The notes beneath the pieces were generated by a model that saw nothing but the letters and a program-made list of their open reading frames with translations, made no database searches and had not been told where the DNA came from. A DNA stretch of 52,139 nt from Branchiostoma floridae (Eukaryota > Chordata > Leptocardii > Amphioxiformes > Branchiostomatidae): assembly GCF_000003815.2 (NCBI RefSeq), contig NC_049989.1:19154666-19206804 (forward strand), in the 5' to 3' direction. This document shows positions 34,901 to 45,600 of the stretch, piece by piece. The stretch's first letter is position 1; each line of letters opens with the position of its first letter. The position numbers and the translations under genes were made by a program.

Positions 34901-36100
34901 GGAACGTCAAATTTTAGGTCGCAGAGAGAGCGCGGCGAGAGCGCCGTCCTAGTGGAAAGTGGGTATCAGCCATTGGGACAAAGCAACGAGGCAGGTGTTG
35001 TCATTGTCACCACGTCGTACGTGTAAAACAGTTCCCAACAATTTGATTCTTTCCAATAATCGTCGATAGCAGAGCGACCAAAACTGGATTTGTGTGACCC
35101 TTGATTCCACTAATGTAATGTTCAGGATTCGTTCTTAATCTATGAAATTTATTCCGCGATCTGTCTAATATTTAGTCGCTCAGCGGTCGCAGCCTCGTCG
35201 CAGCCCCGTCGCAGCGTCTAGTGGAAAGTGGGTGTAACCAAATACACTTTGGACATGTGCCAAAAAATGTTCGTCAACAACCACTCGTGAGCATATGACT
35301 CGGGGGCCGGGGGCAACGGTGGGTCAGCATTAGTTAATAATTGATGGACTGTGTTCAGCTTTAAAGATTGCGCGACTCCAAAGTACATGTAAAACATTAT
35401 ACATGTATAATTAAGCTTGCGTTGACCTCTTGATTATATCTAATAACAATTGTCTACTAGAAATAAGAATTTGCTACCAACTACAGACAGGTTTACGTTT
35501 TAGCGTAATCCATGTTGTTGAAAGTTATTAGTTGGTGGCAATACGTATGAGTGAACACTGTCATGCTATTATACAGTACTGTTCATGTTAGTGAGAAACT
35601 AAATGTATATCTAGCTGCCTTATAAATAATCAGTAATAGTGCTCAGGATGAATTGTTGGAGTGACATTTTGTAGCGATCTGGCAGAATTCCAACATTGAT
35701 TGTGCTAGTTAAAGTTAGGGTACGAAAGTCTGGAATTGATTTCAGGGTGAAGTTGTGGTGTTGCGCAATCTGTCTGGAACTCATGGCCAAACGTTTGTCC
35801 AAACTTCTTTCTTTCAGTGGTGATTGATAAACGTATCCTTAACATCCTTAATGGTCTAAGCCAAACAGACTTCTCTGCACCCTCATGCAAGACGAAGAAA
35901 CAGAAAACGGAACTCATACCGCTTCTCGCCGACACAGTGACTACAGAACATAGGTTGTCTTGTAACAGACTCTGCACCTCATACCTGATAAAAATTTCTA
36001 AAGCACAACTATAAGGTTAAAACACCAAGATAGGTGGCAAATGCCAAGTATGTGTTGGCATAACACTACAGAAAACACAGAAAGCCAACTTACCGTCCAT
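28934..36100 (-). CDS. Death domain - NB-ARC - TPR protein (STAND NTPase), 9 exons, 887 aa
   Basis: Exons on the minus strand: 36100-36094, 34614-34357, 33759-33662, 33394-33310, 33104-32820, 32411-32135, 31599-30144, 29954-29882, 29058-28934. All introns are GT-AG and all phases agree, giving 887 residues. Residues 1-86 form a Death domain (DWRDLAFHLGFEQADIDNI). A linker follows. The NB-ARC ATPase begins near VDIFVGREQEL (about 169) with Walker A GGTGKTS (204-210), Walker B WLLILDNAD (276-284), HIIITTR (306-312) and FGGLPLLLEQAASYI. Then come a winged-helix-like region (TLNFDEMPQVSRDIFHILAF) and TPR helices (YLEKGRLARRKEDFGRAV; YGTYGKALAGMQNFGKA; LGNTLFQKGRILLQ) to the end. NB-ARC/TPR proteins with Death domains act as cytosolic nucleotide-switched signalling platforms. 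Ligand and partners are unknown. The first coding exon has only seven bases. Confidence 0.9.
29270..29485. repeat. GAGT/GACT microsatellite in intron 8
   Basis: About 215 bp of (gagt)n with a central (gact)n block and gtgt interruptions. The repeated Ser-Leu-Thr-His frame on the complementary strand is a by-product of the repeat. Confidence 0.97.
33900..34135. mobile_element. Foldback element in intron 2 of the Death-domain gene
   Basis: Near-perfect 64 bp arms at 33947-34010 and 34060-34123 (tagtgaaaagtttaaacttt ... aaaattttcggccgaa) around a ~50 bp centre. A 12 bp direct repeat aggtattatgtg lies at 33900-33911 and 34124-34135. The right copy abuts the arm, while the left is separated from it by 35 bp. 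Confidence 0.8.
34680..35232. mobile_element. Nested MITEs with tagtggaaag ends, intron 1 of the Death-domain gene
   Basis: A perfect 27 bp inverted repeat with a 7 base loop (34680-34706 / 34714-34740) begins the tract. The word tagtggaaagtgggt recurs at 34952-34966 and 35219-35233, and its complement ccctcctttccacta opens the tract. Several copies of one short element appear to have inserted into each other. Non-coding, and the interior has GC-rich gcagcg/gtcgca runs. The rest of intron 1 (35234-36093) shows no gene. Confidence 0.6.
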
Positions 36101-36134
36101 GTTTCACTTCCAGCTTTCGCATATTAAATGGTGT

Positions 36135-36231
36135 CACTGGTGTTTTAAACGTGACGTAAAGGGGAATCCCCGTCCCTTCTGCAGTCTGATGTGATTGGTG
36201 CTTTAAACATTACGTAATGGGGAATCCCCGT
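36135..36231 (-). promoter_or_regulatory. Duplicated bZIP + NF-kB promoter module of the Death-domain gene
   Basis: Two modules 58 bp apart. Module 1 (36135-36173): ttttaaac, tgacgtaa (36152-36159), ggggaatcccc (36161-36171). Module 2 (36193-36231): ctttaaac, ttacgtaa (36210-36217), ggggaatcccc (36219-36229). The 11-mer is a palindromic match to the kB consensus GGGRNWYYCC, and the eight-base sites match CREB/ATF and C/EBP-PAR-type bZIP sites. An inverted attgg (CCAAT on the gene strand) lies at 36194-36198. The kB sites are 61 and 119 bp upstream of the start codon at 36100. Function is inferred from motif and position. Confidence 0.65.
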
Positions 36232-36521
36232 TTGAATGGTAAGTCCCAGCTAAAAATATAGCTTCTGCTATCGCAAACCTGTAATGTGATAAATAAAAGT
36301 ACCCATAAATAATGACGTGATGAGTTTTTTCTGTGGTCTGTTTGAACCACCAACATTCATTTTTTTTACCAATAGCGAAGTAGATTCCACGCTAACATCT
36401 ATACTTTACAGTATCAGGTGACTGCTCTAATTGTCAACGTACAATGTAGATGTTGTAATGAAAGAAGAGGAAAATACATTGTTTAATAAAGGGGCGTTTT
36501 TGTCAATTATGTAACACTGAG

Positions 36522-36552
36522 GTGTGTGTGTGTGTGTGTGTGTGTTTGTGTT
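36522..36552. repeat. (TG)n microsatellite
   Basis: A ggtgtgtgtgtgtgtgtgtg run of about 25 bp with one T interruption, upstream of the dispersed repeat copy at 36558. Confidence 0.95.
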
Positions 36553-36557
36553 GTGTT

Positions 36558-37042
36558 ACGAAGTGCAGCGCCTCCTAGCGACAGGTGTTCAAATCCCAGA
36601 CGAATCATATTAAGTAATTCTGTTGACATTCAACCTGCACGAAGAAGCAAATGTAACGTCCCCTTGACGCAACCTCCATTGACACCTGCTACAGTCTAAT
36701 GGCATTAAGTGCTTGAAAACCCCCGAGCGCCCAAGTAGTGACGTGGGATGATAGTAATGACTTCCATTATACACAGTCACGTATTTGCCAACCACTCTCA
36801 AGTTTAATACATGCTACGCATTTTTTAAATCTTTATTGAAGTAACACTCTGTGGACATGAACCATGGACTGTAAATCAAGAGTTCAAGAGGAGGTCAGGG
36901 ATTTTCTTGTAGTTTGCAATGTAATGTTGTATTCAATATTCTTGAAACTGATAATCGGTATTATCTGGTATCATTCCATATATCGATCCAGTCGTAGTCC
37001 ACAGTTTTGTTTATTTTTTTGTCGCAACATGTTTCAAATGGT
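36558..37042 (+). repeat. Dispersed ~460 bp repeat, copy 2
   Basis: Collinear with 27534-27995 in the same orientation. It ends just before the TAA-flanked MITE at 37051. Confidence 0.85.
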
Positions 37043-37050
37043 ACAACTAA

Positions 37051-37283
37051 AGGTGTTATCCCACTGCACTTGGGGCACCGGCGCGGTACTGCGGGGTTCG
37101 TTAACTGCGGCTCTGTGTTATTTTTTCCGAATCTAATTCAGACATTGCGTAATACGTAAAAGTATGACACAAAAGACAACAAAATACCAAAAACGTAAGA
37201 AAACTCGTTCTTTATCTCTGAAATTCGTTGAGTAATCTTTAGCAGTGCCGCACCGGTGCCCTTAGTGCAGTGAGATATCACCT
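37051..37283. mobile_element. MITE with TAA target duplication (Harbinger-like)
   Basis: The ends aggtgttatcccactgca and tgcagtgagatatcacct are inverted repeats. TAA occurs at 37048-37050 and 37284-37286. Inner arms gcaccggcgcggtactgc / gcagtgccgcaccggtgc are also inverted. The core matches 22550-22775. Confidence 0.8.
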
Positions 37284-37319
37284 TAATGGTGCCGTTCTCA
37301 AGTTTTCTTTTTTTTTTAG

Positions 37320-37644
37320 GTTTACCGTTTGGTGTTAAACTACTCCACATTACTGTGCCTGAGCTTGAGATTGATCGTCCGTATACTTCACTGGACCATC
37401 AGCAAATGCAGGAAGGTTCCCCAGCGGGTAGTACTCAGGATGCTGAGAGCCCATTAAAACCTTACCATATGAGAGAGGCTTTTAAGGTGCTCTATAGTGC
37501 GCAGACTGCGTCATTCGTTATCCAAGCCATCTTGGCTCCATTACTACAGCAACATATGGAGTCATTACGCAGAATAGCATTGTGTAAAAATGGATCATTA
37601 GCGGCTAATTTTCTGGTACGGCGATATAAAGGGGATGGTGCATT
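37320..37644 (+). pseudogene. Orphan open frame interrupted by a transposon
   Basis: A poly-pyrimidine acceptor (ctttttttttag) ends at 37319. From 37320 an open frame of over 100 codons has protein-like composition (LEIDRPYTSLDHQQMQ, AFKVLYSAQTASFVIQAI, LVRRYKGDGAL). It is cut at 37645 by the element ending at 39045. With the element and one copy of its 8 bp duplication disregarded, the same frame stays open for about 20 more codons beyond 39053 and ends at a TGA near 39121. No upstream exon is visible because the flank is transposon sequence. I do not recognise the protein; it may be an old gene fragment or part of another transposon. Confidence 0.4.
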
Positions 37645-39045
37645 AAATCTCCAAGCAGATTTTAAGGTAGCATATGACAGTATCAAAAGCTGGCAGAGTA
37701 GTAAAGCCGGTGTGACAGCGTTCTCGCCCCCCCGTGATATCGCCCCCCCGGGGGCGAAATCACTAGCGATCTCGCCCCCCCGGGGCGAAATCACTAGCGA
37801 TCTCGCCCTCCCCGGTTAGTGATCTCGCCCCCCTACCTCGCCCCCCTTTAGCGATTTCGCCCCCCCCCAAAAAAACGGGTTTACATGATATTTTAGAAGT
37901 TGATTGGTATAAATCACACAATGCAGTTTCAGAATGATATAAGTACACGAGTTTGATACATAACACCATCCATAGTATTAATATTAACGTAAGTACATGG
38001 CAATAAGATAGTTGAACTTGTTTCAGACAAGGAGGGTTGGGTCCCTTGTATTCCCTTTATTGCATGTACCTGAGTCTCGACATGAGATATATTTCATTGT
38101 ATTCACCTATCCTCAAGCAACCTATATATCTCCAATATGAAGCCTCTATTATGAATTGACCACAAAAGAACTATGTCATGTCTTTATTGATTATGCAAAT
38201 AAGATATTCATTAGAATAATGCACGTTTTGGTGTATGCACATGGCCAAGGGGTATCTTCACCTTCAATATGACTGTTTTTCTAGTATTTAGAAACTGGTA
38301 CGTTATATGCACCTACCCTATGGCTATCTTCACCTCCAATATGACTGTTTTTCTAGTATTTAGGAACTGGTGTTTTACCCGTGTTTCTTAAGACTGGTAC
38401 TTTACCAGTTTTTTGTAGCATTTAGCAACAGGTATATCAACTTGTGCGTAGATAGTGTTTATAATGAGAAACTATTATTCAATTGTGTTTTTCTTAGTAC
38501 TTTGGAAATGTTTTCTGCACAAGAAAGAAAATACTGTGACAAATTGAAAACATATAGCTGACGTATTCCGTGCCATAGACGGTGTTGATTTATACGTTCA
38601 CAATAGCATTGTTTTCTATGCCACCTCTGCCATGTCAGCTACAAAAAAAATGTCCTTTCAATGTAGTGTTTGCACCGAACAAGGTATGACATCTTACGGT
38701 AATAAGGTGCCATATAGGTACCAGGTAACACACCAACTATGTTACTCCCAGGTTTAGTATAGTACCAGGTAGCGCACCTAATATGTAGTAACCAGCTGCT
38801 CTTAAGACCCCTCCGAGGAATACTAGTAATGTTCTGGGGGGGGGGGGGCGAAAACGCTTAAGGGGGGCGAAAACGCTAGTGATCTCGCCCCCCGGGGGGG
38901 CGAGATCGCCGGGGGGGCGAGATCGCTGTCACACCGGCCTAAGAGTGTGTTTGATCCGGTAGCCTGACACACTCCTCGGCCGGCTTCACTCCTCTGCCAG
39001 CTTTTGATACTATCTTATGCTACCGTAGGATCTGCTTGGAGATTA
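37645..39045. mobile_element. 1.4 kb non-autonomous DNA transposon with 8 bp target duplication
   Basis: Ends aatctccaagcagat (left) and atctgcttggagatt (right) start inverted arms of 70-150 bp (agtatcaaaagctggcagag on the left, its complement on the right). Inside, a second inverted pair gccggtgtgacagc / gctgtcacaccggc (about 37708 and 38924) leads into runs of C (left) or G (right) built from gatctcgcccccc words. ggtgcatt is duplicated at 37637-37644 and 39046-39053. No transposase frame; the 1 kb centre is AT-rich with a partial duplication (tatctlike cacctccaatatgactgttt near 38270 and 38330). The 8 bp duplication points to hAT-type mobilisation. Confidence 0.8.
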
Positions 39046-39695
39046 GGTGCATTATCATCCTGGTGCATTGCCAGTGCCAGATTAGGGAAACAAGATTGTG
39101 AACGATGTGTGACTTTAGACTGAGAAAGATTGAATGTTAAGACGTAAATCTAGTGATCAAAAGTATACACCCAATGCAGTTCACGTAGACATCTAACCAT
39201 ACAAATATAAACTTATGCACGTCAACCTGTGAACAGTAAATGTGAGTGATGTCATTTCGCCGTGTATAACGTTATACGAGTATCTGACATCGTGTTATGA
39301 TAGTGTGCAACAGCCTCGAGCAGAAAGTCAATATGTAAATATTAACATTCACGTAGGCATGTACTAGTATGCGTTTGCATATTTGTATTGTTTTAAAAGA
39401 AGATACAAGCCATCGTTTGTTTCAGAGCGGTTATGTGCTCAAAATACAAATATATGCTGCACATATAAGTGCCACAACATAAATCACTTTTTGACCAAAT
39501 ATAGAATTTAAATCAGCCGCCCCCGGTACCTTAATGGCCCTTTACTTTAGGGTCATCGAATACCGTGTATACACGGTATTAGAATACATAAGAGTCCAAT
39601 ATTTGGAATGTTACCGATGAAAGATACGTAGATTCATACAGTAACAGGTGCTGAAGTCTAAATAAAGCAATGTAGACTGGGTTCTGATCTCGAAA
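39046..39695. other. Intergenic, no gene seen
   Basis: After the end of the interrupted frame (about 39121) the sequence is AT-rich and shows no exon. It contains a perfect 22 bp palindrome aataccgtgtatacacggta(tt) near 39559. No leucine-rich-repeat exon is visible downstream of the NACHT gene, which ends at 39696. Confidence 0.4.
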
Positions 39696-42600
39696 CTAAA
39701 CTTCTATGTCATCGCTGTCCCTAATGGCGTCCAAGTGGGCTTCAAACAAAACCGCAAGTCTTTCTTTACTTTCCACAGAGTCCGAGTTACGTCTGAAAAT
39801 TCCTTTGAAGAATCTGTGAACCCCGCCTAGTGTTGGGGATGTCATCATGTGTTTCAGGTCGTTCCTCAGTGTGTAAGACGGGTCCCTCATCTCGGCAGCT
39901 AGCTCGCGCCACAAGAAATGTGCCGCCATGTACTCTTGAATCGTCACGTGGAGGAATTCAGAGTACTCGCATTTTCTCGCGAGACTGCAAGGCGACAGGA
40001 CAGTCGACAGGAGTCCTACGGGCTAAATTTCAATATTTCCTATGCATATTCTTAACAATGGGAATCATGGGAGAAAGAGGCTGTCAAAAATCACCTACCT
40101 GACTTTTAGAACATGAAAAACTCACATTGGCAAGGTTGTCCGACCTCTGAAGAGTAATTTAACGACAAAAAAGGGAAAACATTTACGGCGGAATTATATT
40201 ATACGCCATGAAAACATAGGTGGGAGACCTTTTCACCCCCATTTCACTGCATGTAAACAACACCAAAACACCTAACTTCTAAGGCCTACTGCAACCACAA
40301 ATATCACTAAAAATCTGTTTTTTCAACACAATATAGAAGCTACAACCCTTGCCTATAAGATGCACCCCCAAAATCCAAACATATCCCAAGAAAAACAATT
40401 TTACAGCCACTTTTCCCAAGCCTACCTAAGCATTCTGAGGGCACTAAAACTGGGTCATCTGCGCAAGTCCGGAAATACTGACATTTGCCCTGTCACCCCC
40501 CTGAACTTGAGAATTGACAAATTTCAATCATCTCGCATGATGCGGGTAAGAGTTGTCAAACATTATCCCAAGTTTCAAAGCTTTCTGACCAAGAATGCTC
40601 CCAGGGGAGTAGATCTCATGGCAGGTGTCAGAGGACTTTCCTCAAGGCTTTGGCAGTGGTCTGAGGCATTTGATAGGCGCCATAGCATTCACCAAAAAGT
40701 GACACAAACTGAAGAAAAAGTTAAAAGCTGATCTTTCTAGCATAAGGAGAGTAGTCTCTAACCATTTACACACCTAAAGCTGTATTGAAAAGCGCTCAGG
40801 TTACACTTTGAAGCATTTTATGAGAGTGCATAATGCATTGTCAATAAAAGGTACAGAAAGTAAGACATCAGCCCCCAAAACACTAAAATGGCAGAATTTC
40901 TTAAGAAATTTCAGTCAGTTGAGTCAGGTAAATCCTTTCTATTGCCCACATAACCAATTTGGGGGAACACATTAGCCCCCAAGGATATATAAGCCCCCAA
41001 GGGCACACCTACACCCCCCCCCATTCTGTGCACTCCCAGTATCTGCTCCAAAGTGTGGTGGAACAGCATTTAGATACAAATTTTGGTGTCTAAATTGATG
41101 GAGAGTAGTCTCCTTGTGACAGGGTGAGCAGATTTTACCATTCTCCCCTGTTTGTGTCACTTTTTGCTAAGCAATATGAAGTCTAATCAAAGCCACAGGC
41201 CTTACCACAGGCCTCCTGACACCTGTGCTCCCTGGGGACCAATCCTAGGGGTAGGGTCTCCGTGAAGTCTTTGAAACTTGTGACGATGCTTGACAACCCT
41301 TCCCGCATCACTTGGAGTGTCTTGACACTTGCCAATTTTGAACTAGAATACCCTACCGAAAGCATGCACTCCCCTGAACTTGAGAATTGACAAATTTCAA
41401 TCATCTCGCATGATGCGGGTAAGAGTTGTCAAACATTATCCCAAGTTTCAAAGCTTTCTGACCAAGAATGCTCCCAGGGGAGTAGATCTCATGGCAGGTG
41501 TCAGAGGACTTTCCTCAAGGCTTTGGCAGTGGTCTGAGGCATTTGATAGGCGCCATAGCATTCACCAAAAAGTGACACAAACTGAAGAAAAAGTTAAAAG
41601 CTGATCTTTCTAGCATAAGGAGAGTAGTCTCTAACCATTTACACACCTAAAGCTGTATTGAAAAGCGCTCAGGTTACACTTTGAAGCATTTTATGAGAGT
41701 GCATAATGCATTGTCAATAAAAGGTACAGAAAGTAAGACATCAGCCCCCAAAACACTAAAATGGCAGAATTTCTTAAGAAATTTCAGTCAGTTGAGTCAG
41801 GTAAATCCTTTCTATTGCCCACATAACCAATTTGGGGGAACACATTAGCCCCCAAGGATATATAAGCCCCCAAGGGCACACCTACACCCCCCCCCCATTC
41901 TGTGCACTCCCAGTATCTGCTCCAAAGTGTGGTGGAACAGCATTTAGATACAAATTTTGGTGTCTAAATTGATGGAGAGTAGTCTCCTTGTGACAGGGTG
42001 AGCAGATTTTACCATTCTCCCCTGTTTGTGTCACTTTTTGCTAAGCAATATGAAGTCTAATCAAAGCCACAGGCCTTACCACAGGCCTCCTGACACCTGT
42101 GCTCCCTGGGGACCAATCCTAGGGGTAGGGTCTCCGTGAAGTCTTTGAAACTTGTGACGATGCTTGACAACCCTTCCCGCATCACTTGGAGTGTCTTGAC
42201 ACTTGCCAATTTTGAACTAGAATACCCTACCGAAAGCATGCACCCCCCTGAACTTGAGAATTGACAAATTTCAATCATCTCGCATGATGCGGGTAAGAGT
42301 TGTCAAACATTATCCCAAGTTTCAAAGCTTTCTGACCAAGAATGCTCCCAGGGGAGTAGATCTCATGGCAGGTGTCAGAGGACTTTCCTCAAGGCTTTGG
42401 CAGTGGTCTGAGGCATTTGATAGGCGCCATAGCATTCACCAAAAAGTGACACAAACTGAAGAAAAAGTTAAAAGCTGATCTTTCTAGCATAAGGAGAGTA
42501 GTCTCTAACCATTTACACACCTAAAGCTGTATTGAAAAGCGCTCAGGTTACACTTTGAAGCATTTTATGAGAGTGCATAATGCATTGTCAATAAAAGGTA

Positions 42601-45600
42601 CAGAAAGTAAGACATCAGCCCCCAAAACACTAAAATGGCAGAATTTCTTAAGAAATTTCAGTCAGTTGAGTCAGGTAAATCCTTTCTATTGCCCACATAA
42701 CCAATTTGGGGGAACACATTAGCCCCCAAGGATATATAAGCCCCCAAGGGCACACCTACACCCCCCCCCCATTCTGTGCACTCCCAGTATCTGCTCCAAA
42801 GTGTGGTGGAACAGCATTTAGATACAAATTTTGGTGGCTAAATTGATGGAGAGTAGTCTCCTCGTGACAGGGTGAGCAGATTTTACCATTCTCCCCTGTT
42901 TGTGTCACTTTTTGCTAAGCAATATGAAGTCTAATCAAAGCCACAGGCCCTACCACACGCCTCCTGACACCTGTGCTCCCTGGGGACCAATCCTAGGGGT
43001 AGGGTCTCCGTGAAGTCTTTGAAACTTGTGACGATGCTTGACAACCCTTCCCGCATCACTTGGAGTGTCTTGACACTTGCCAATTTTGAACTAGAATACC
43101 CTACCGAAAGCATGCACTCCCCTGAACTTGAGAATTGACAAATTTCAATCATCTCGCATGATGCGGGTAAGAGTTGTCAAACATTATCCCAAGTTTCAAA
43201 GCTTTCTGACCAAGAATGCTCCCAGGGGAGTAGATCTCATGCCAGGTGTCAGAGGACTTTCCTCAAGGCTTTGGCAGTGGTCTGAGGCATTTGATAGGCG
43301 CCATAGCATTCACCAAAAAGTGACACAAACTGAAGAAAAAGTTAAAAGCTGATCTTTCTAGCATAAGGAGAGTAGTCTCTAACCATTTACACACCTAAAG
43401 CTGTATTGAAAAGCGCTCAGGTTACACTTTGAAGCATTTTATGAGAGTGCATAATGCATTGTCAATAAAAGGTACAGAAAGTAAGACATCAGCCCCCAAA
43501 ACACTAAAATGGCAGAATTTCTTAAGAAATTTCAGTCAGTTGAGTCAGGTAAATCCTTTCTATTGCCCACATAACCAATTTGGGGGAACACATTAGCCCC
43601 CAAGGATATATAAGCCCCCAAGGGCACACCTACACCCCCCCCCATTCTGTGCACTCCCAGTATCTGCTCCAAAGTGTGGTGGAACAGCATTTAGATACAA
43701 ATTTTGGTGTCTAAATTGATGGAGAGTAGTCTCCTTGTGACAGGGTGAGCAGATTTTACCATTCTCCCCTGTTTGTGTCACTTTTTGCTAAGCAATATGA
43801 AGTCTAATCAAAGCCACAGGCCTTACCACAGGCCTCCTGACACCTGTGCTCCCTGGGGACCAATCCTAGGGGTAGGGTCTCCGTGAAGTCTTTGAAACTT
43901 GTGACGATGCTTGACAACCCTTCCCGCATCACTTGGAGTGTCTTGACACTTGCCAATTTTGAACTAGAATACCCTACCGAAAGCATGCACCCCCCTGAAC
44001 TTGAGAATTGACAAATTTCAATCATCTCGCATGATGCGGGTAAGAGTTGTCAAACATTATCCCAAGTTTCAAAGCTTTCTGACCAAGAATGCTCCCAGGG
44101 GAGTAGATCTCATGGCAGGTGTCAGAGGACTTTCCTCAAGGCTTTGGCAGTGGTCTGAGGCATTTGATAGGCGCCATAGCATTCACCAAAAAGTGACACA
44201 AACTGAAGAAAAAGTTAAAAGCTGATCTTTCTAGCATAAGGAGAGTAGTCTCTAACCATTTACACACCTAAAGCTGTATTGAAAAGCGCTCAGGTTACAC
44301 TTTGAAGCATTTTATGAGAGTGCATAATGCATTGTCAATAAAAGGTACAGAAAGTAAGACATCAGCCCCCAAAACACTAAAATGGCAGAATTTCTTAAGA
44401 AATTTCAGTCAGTTGAGTCAGGTAAATCCTTTCTATTGCCCACATAACCAATACTGACATTTGCCCTACGGACATCATATCCTCCGAGTTGGGAAACTCT
44501 TTCTTCATAGAATCTATTCTGAATTGCAGCTCGCCTTTTCTGACTCCATCCCAGGCAAGTTTCCCCAAACTTCTCAACACCTGCTGTATCGGTGGATTAT
44601 CTAGGTCAAACTCACAGTCTTTCTCGCAACAAAAGCGTTTTACAATGCAATGGACCACATCCGTGTACAATTCTGTTTTCCCAGAAAACATGACGTCAGA
44701 ATTATCATATCTCCAGATAGTACAGATCAACATCATGTTGAGAGGGTTTAGAGAAATGTATCGTATGTTCTTGCTTTCTTCAAGTTTCGTCAGAAGCTGA
44801 CGTGCAATGTCTGGGCTGTCCTGGAAGTATTTAATGACATGGTTCTGAGAATCTTCCCACGTGTACCCCACGATTTTACAGAGGATATCGCCATGTTCTA
44901 AGTCCGGAGCTTGGTTCAATGGACGAGAAGTTACCAGAACACTGCACTTCTGCGCCATGTGTCCCTGAATCAATTTCAGAAGTTCCGAGATTGATTTGAC
45001 ATCAGAGCTGAATTCATCCAAACCATCAAGAATGAAGAGAACTCGGTCCGGATACTGACATACGTAATTCCGCAGTTCTTCTTTGCTTTCGTTAATGTTG
45101 TCGTATAGTATTTGATCAAAAATTGCATCAATAATGTTACCCTTGATGTACCTAAGCTGAAGAAGAAATACCATTGTATACCGATCTAGTTTACCAGTGG
45201 CCCAGTCATACGCAATTTTCTTACAACAAACTGACTTTCCAATACCGGCTGGTCCCTCAATGTAAACTTTTCTGACATCTGTTTGTGTCCTTGCTTTTGA
45301 TTGATGAGTTCCTAGAGAGCTTGATGGTCGTGGTTCTTTAAAGATGTTGGTAAGACTGTCAACACTAGTGATGTCCTCACAGTGCCCACTGCCACCCCGA
45401 CACTGTATATGCAGGTTTGTGTAAACCTCAGAGAGATGCAGTTCATTTTCTTCACGAAAAAGTAGAGGTTGCTGCTCAAATTGTGCCTTGTAAAAGTCTT
45501 TCAAATAGCTCGTTACCTCTTCTTCAATGACGTAAGGTGGGTCTAGGGAACAGAAAAATGTTCATATTGAATAGATGAAATCAATACACATAGGCATTTG

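Noticed and set aside
40492-44452. Tandem array resembling a CRISPR-like or gene-cluster repeat with small ORFs on both strands
   Set aside because: Units are 874 bp without spacers, the host is a eukaryote, and the repeated 60-74 codon frames lack domains and follow from copy identity.
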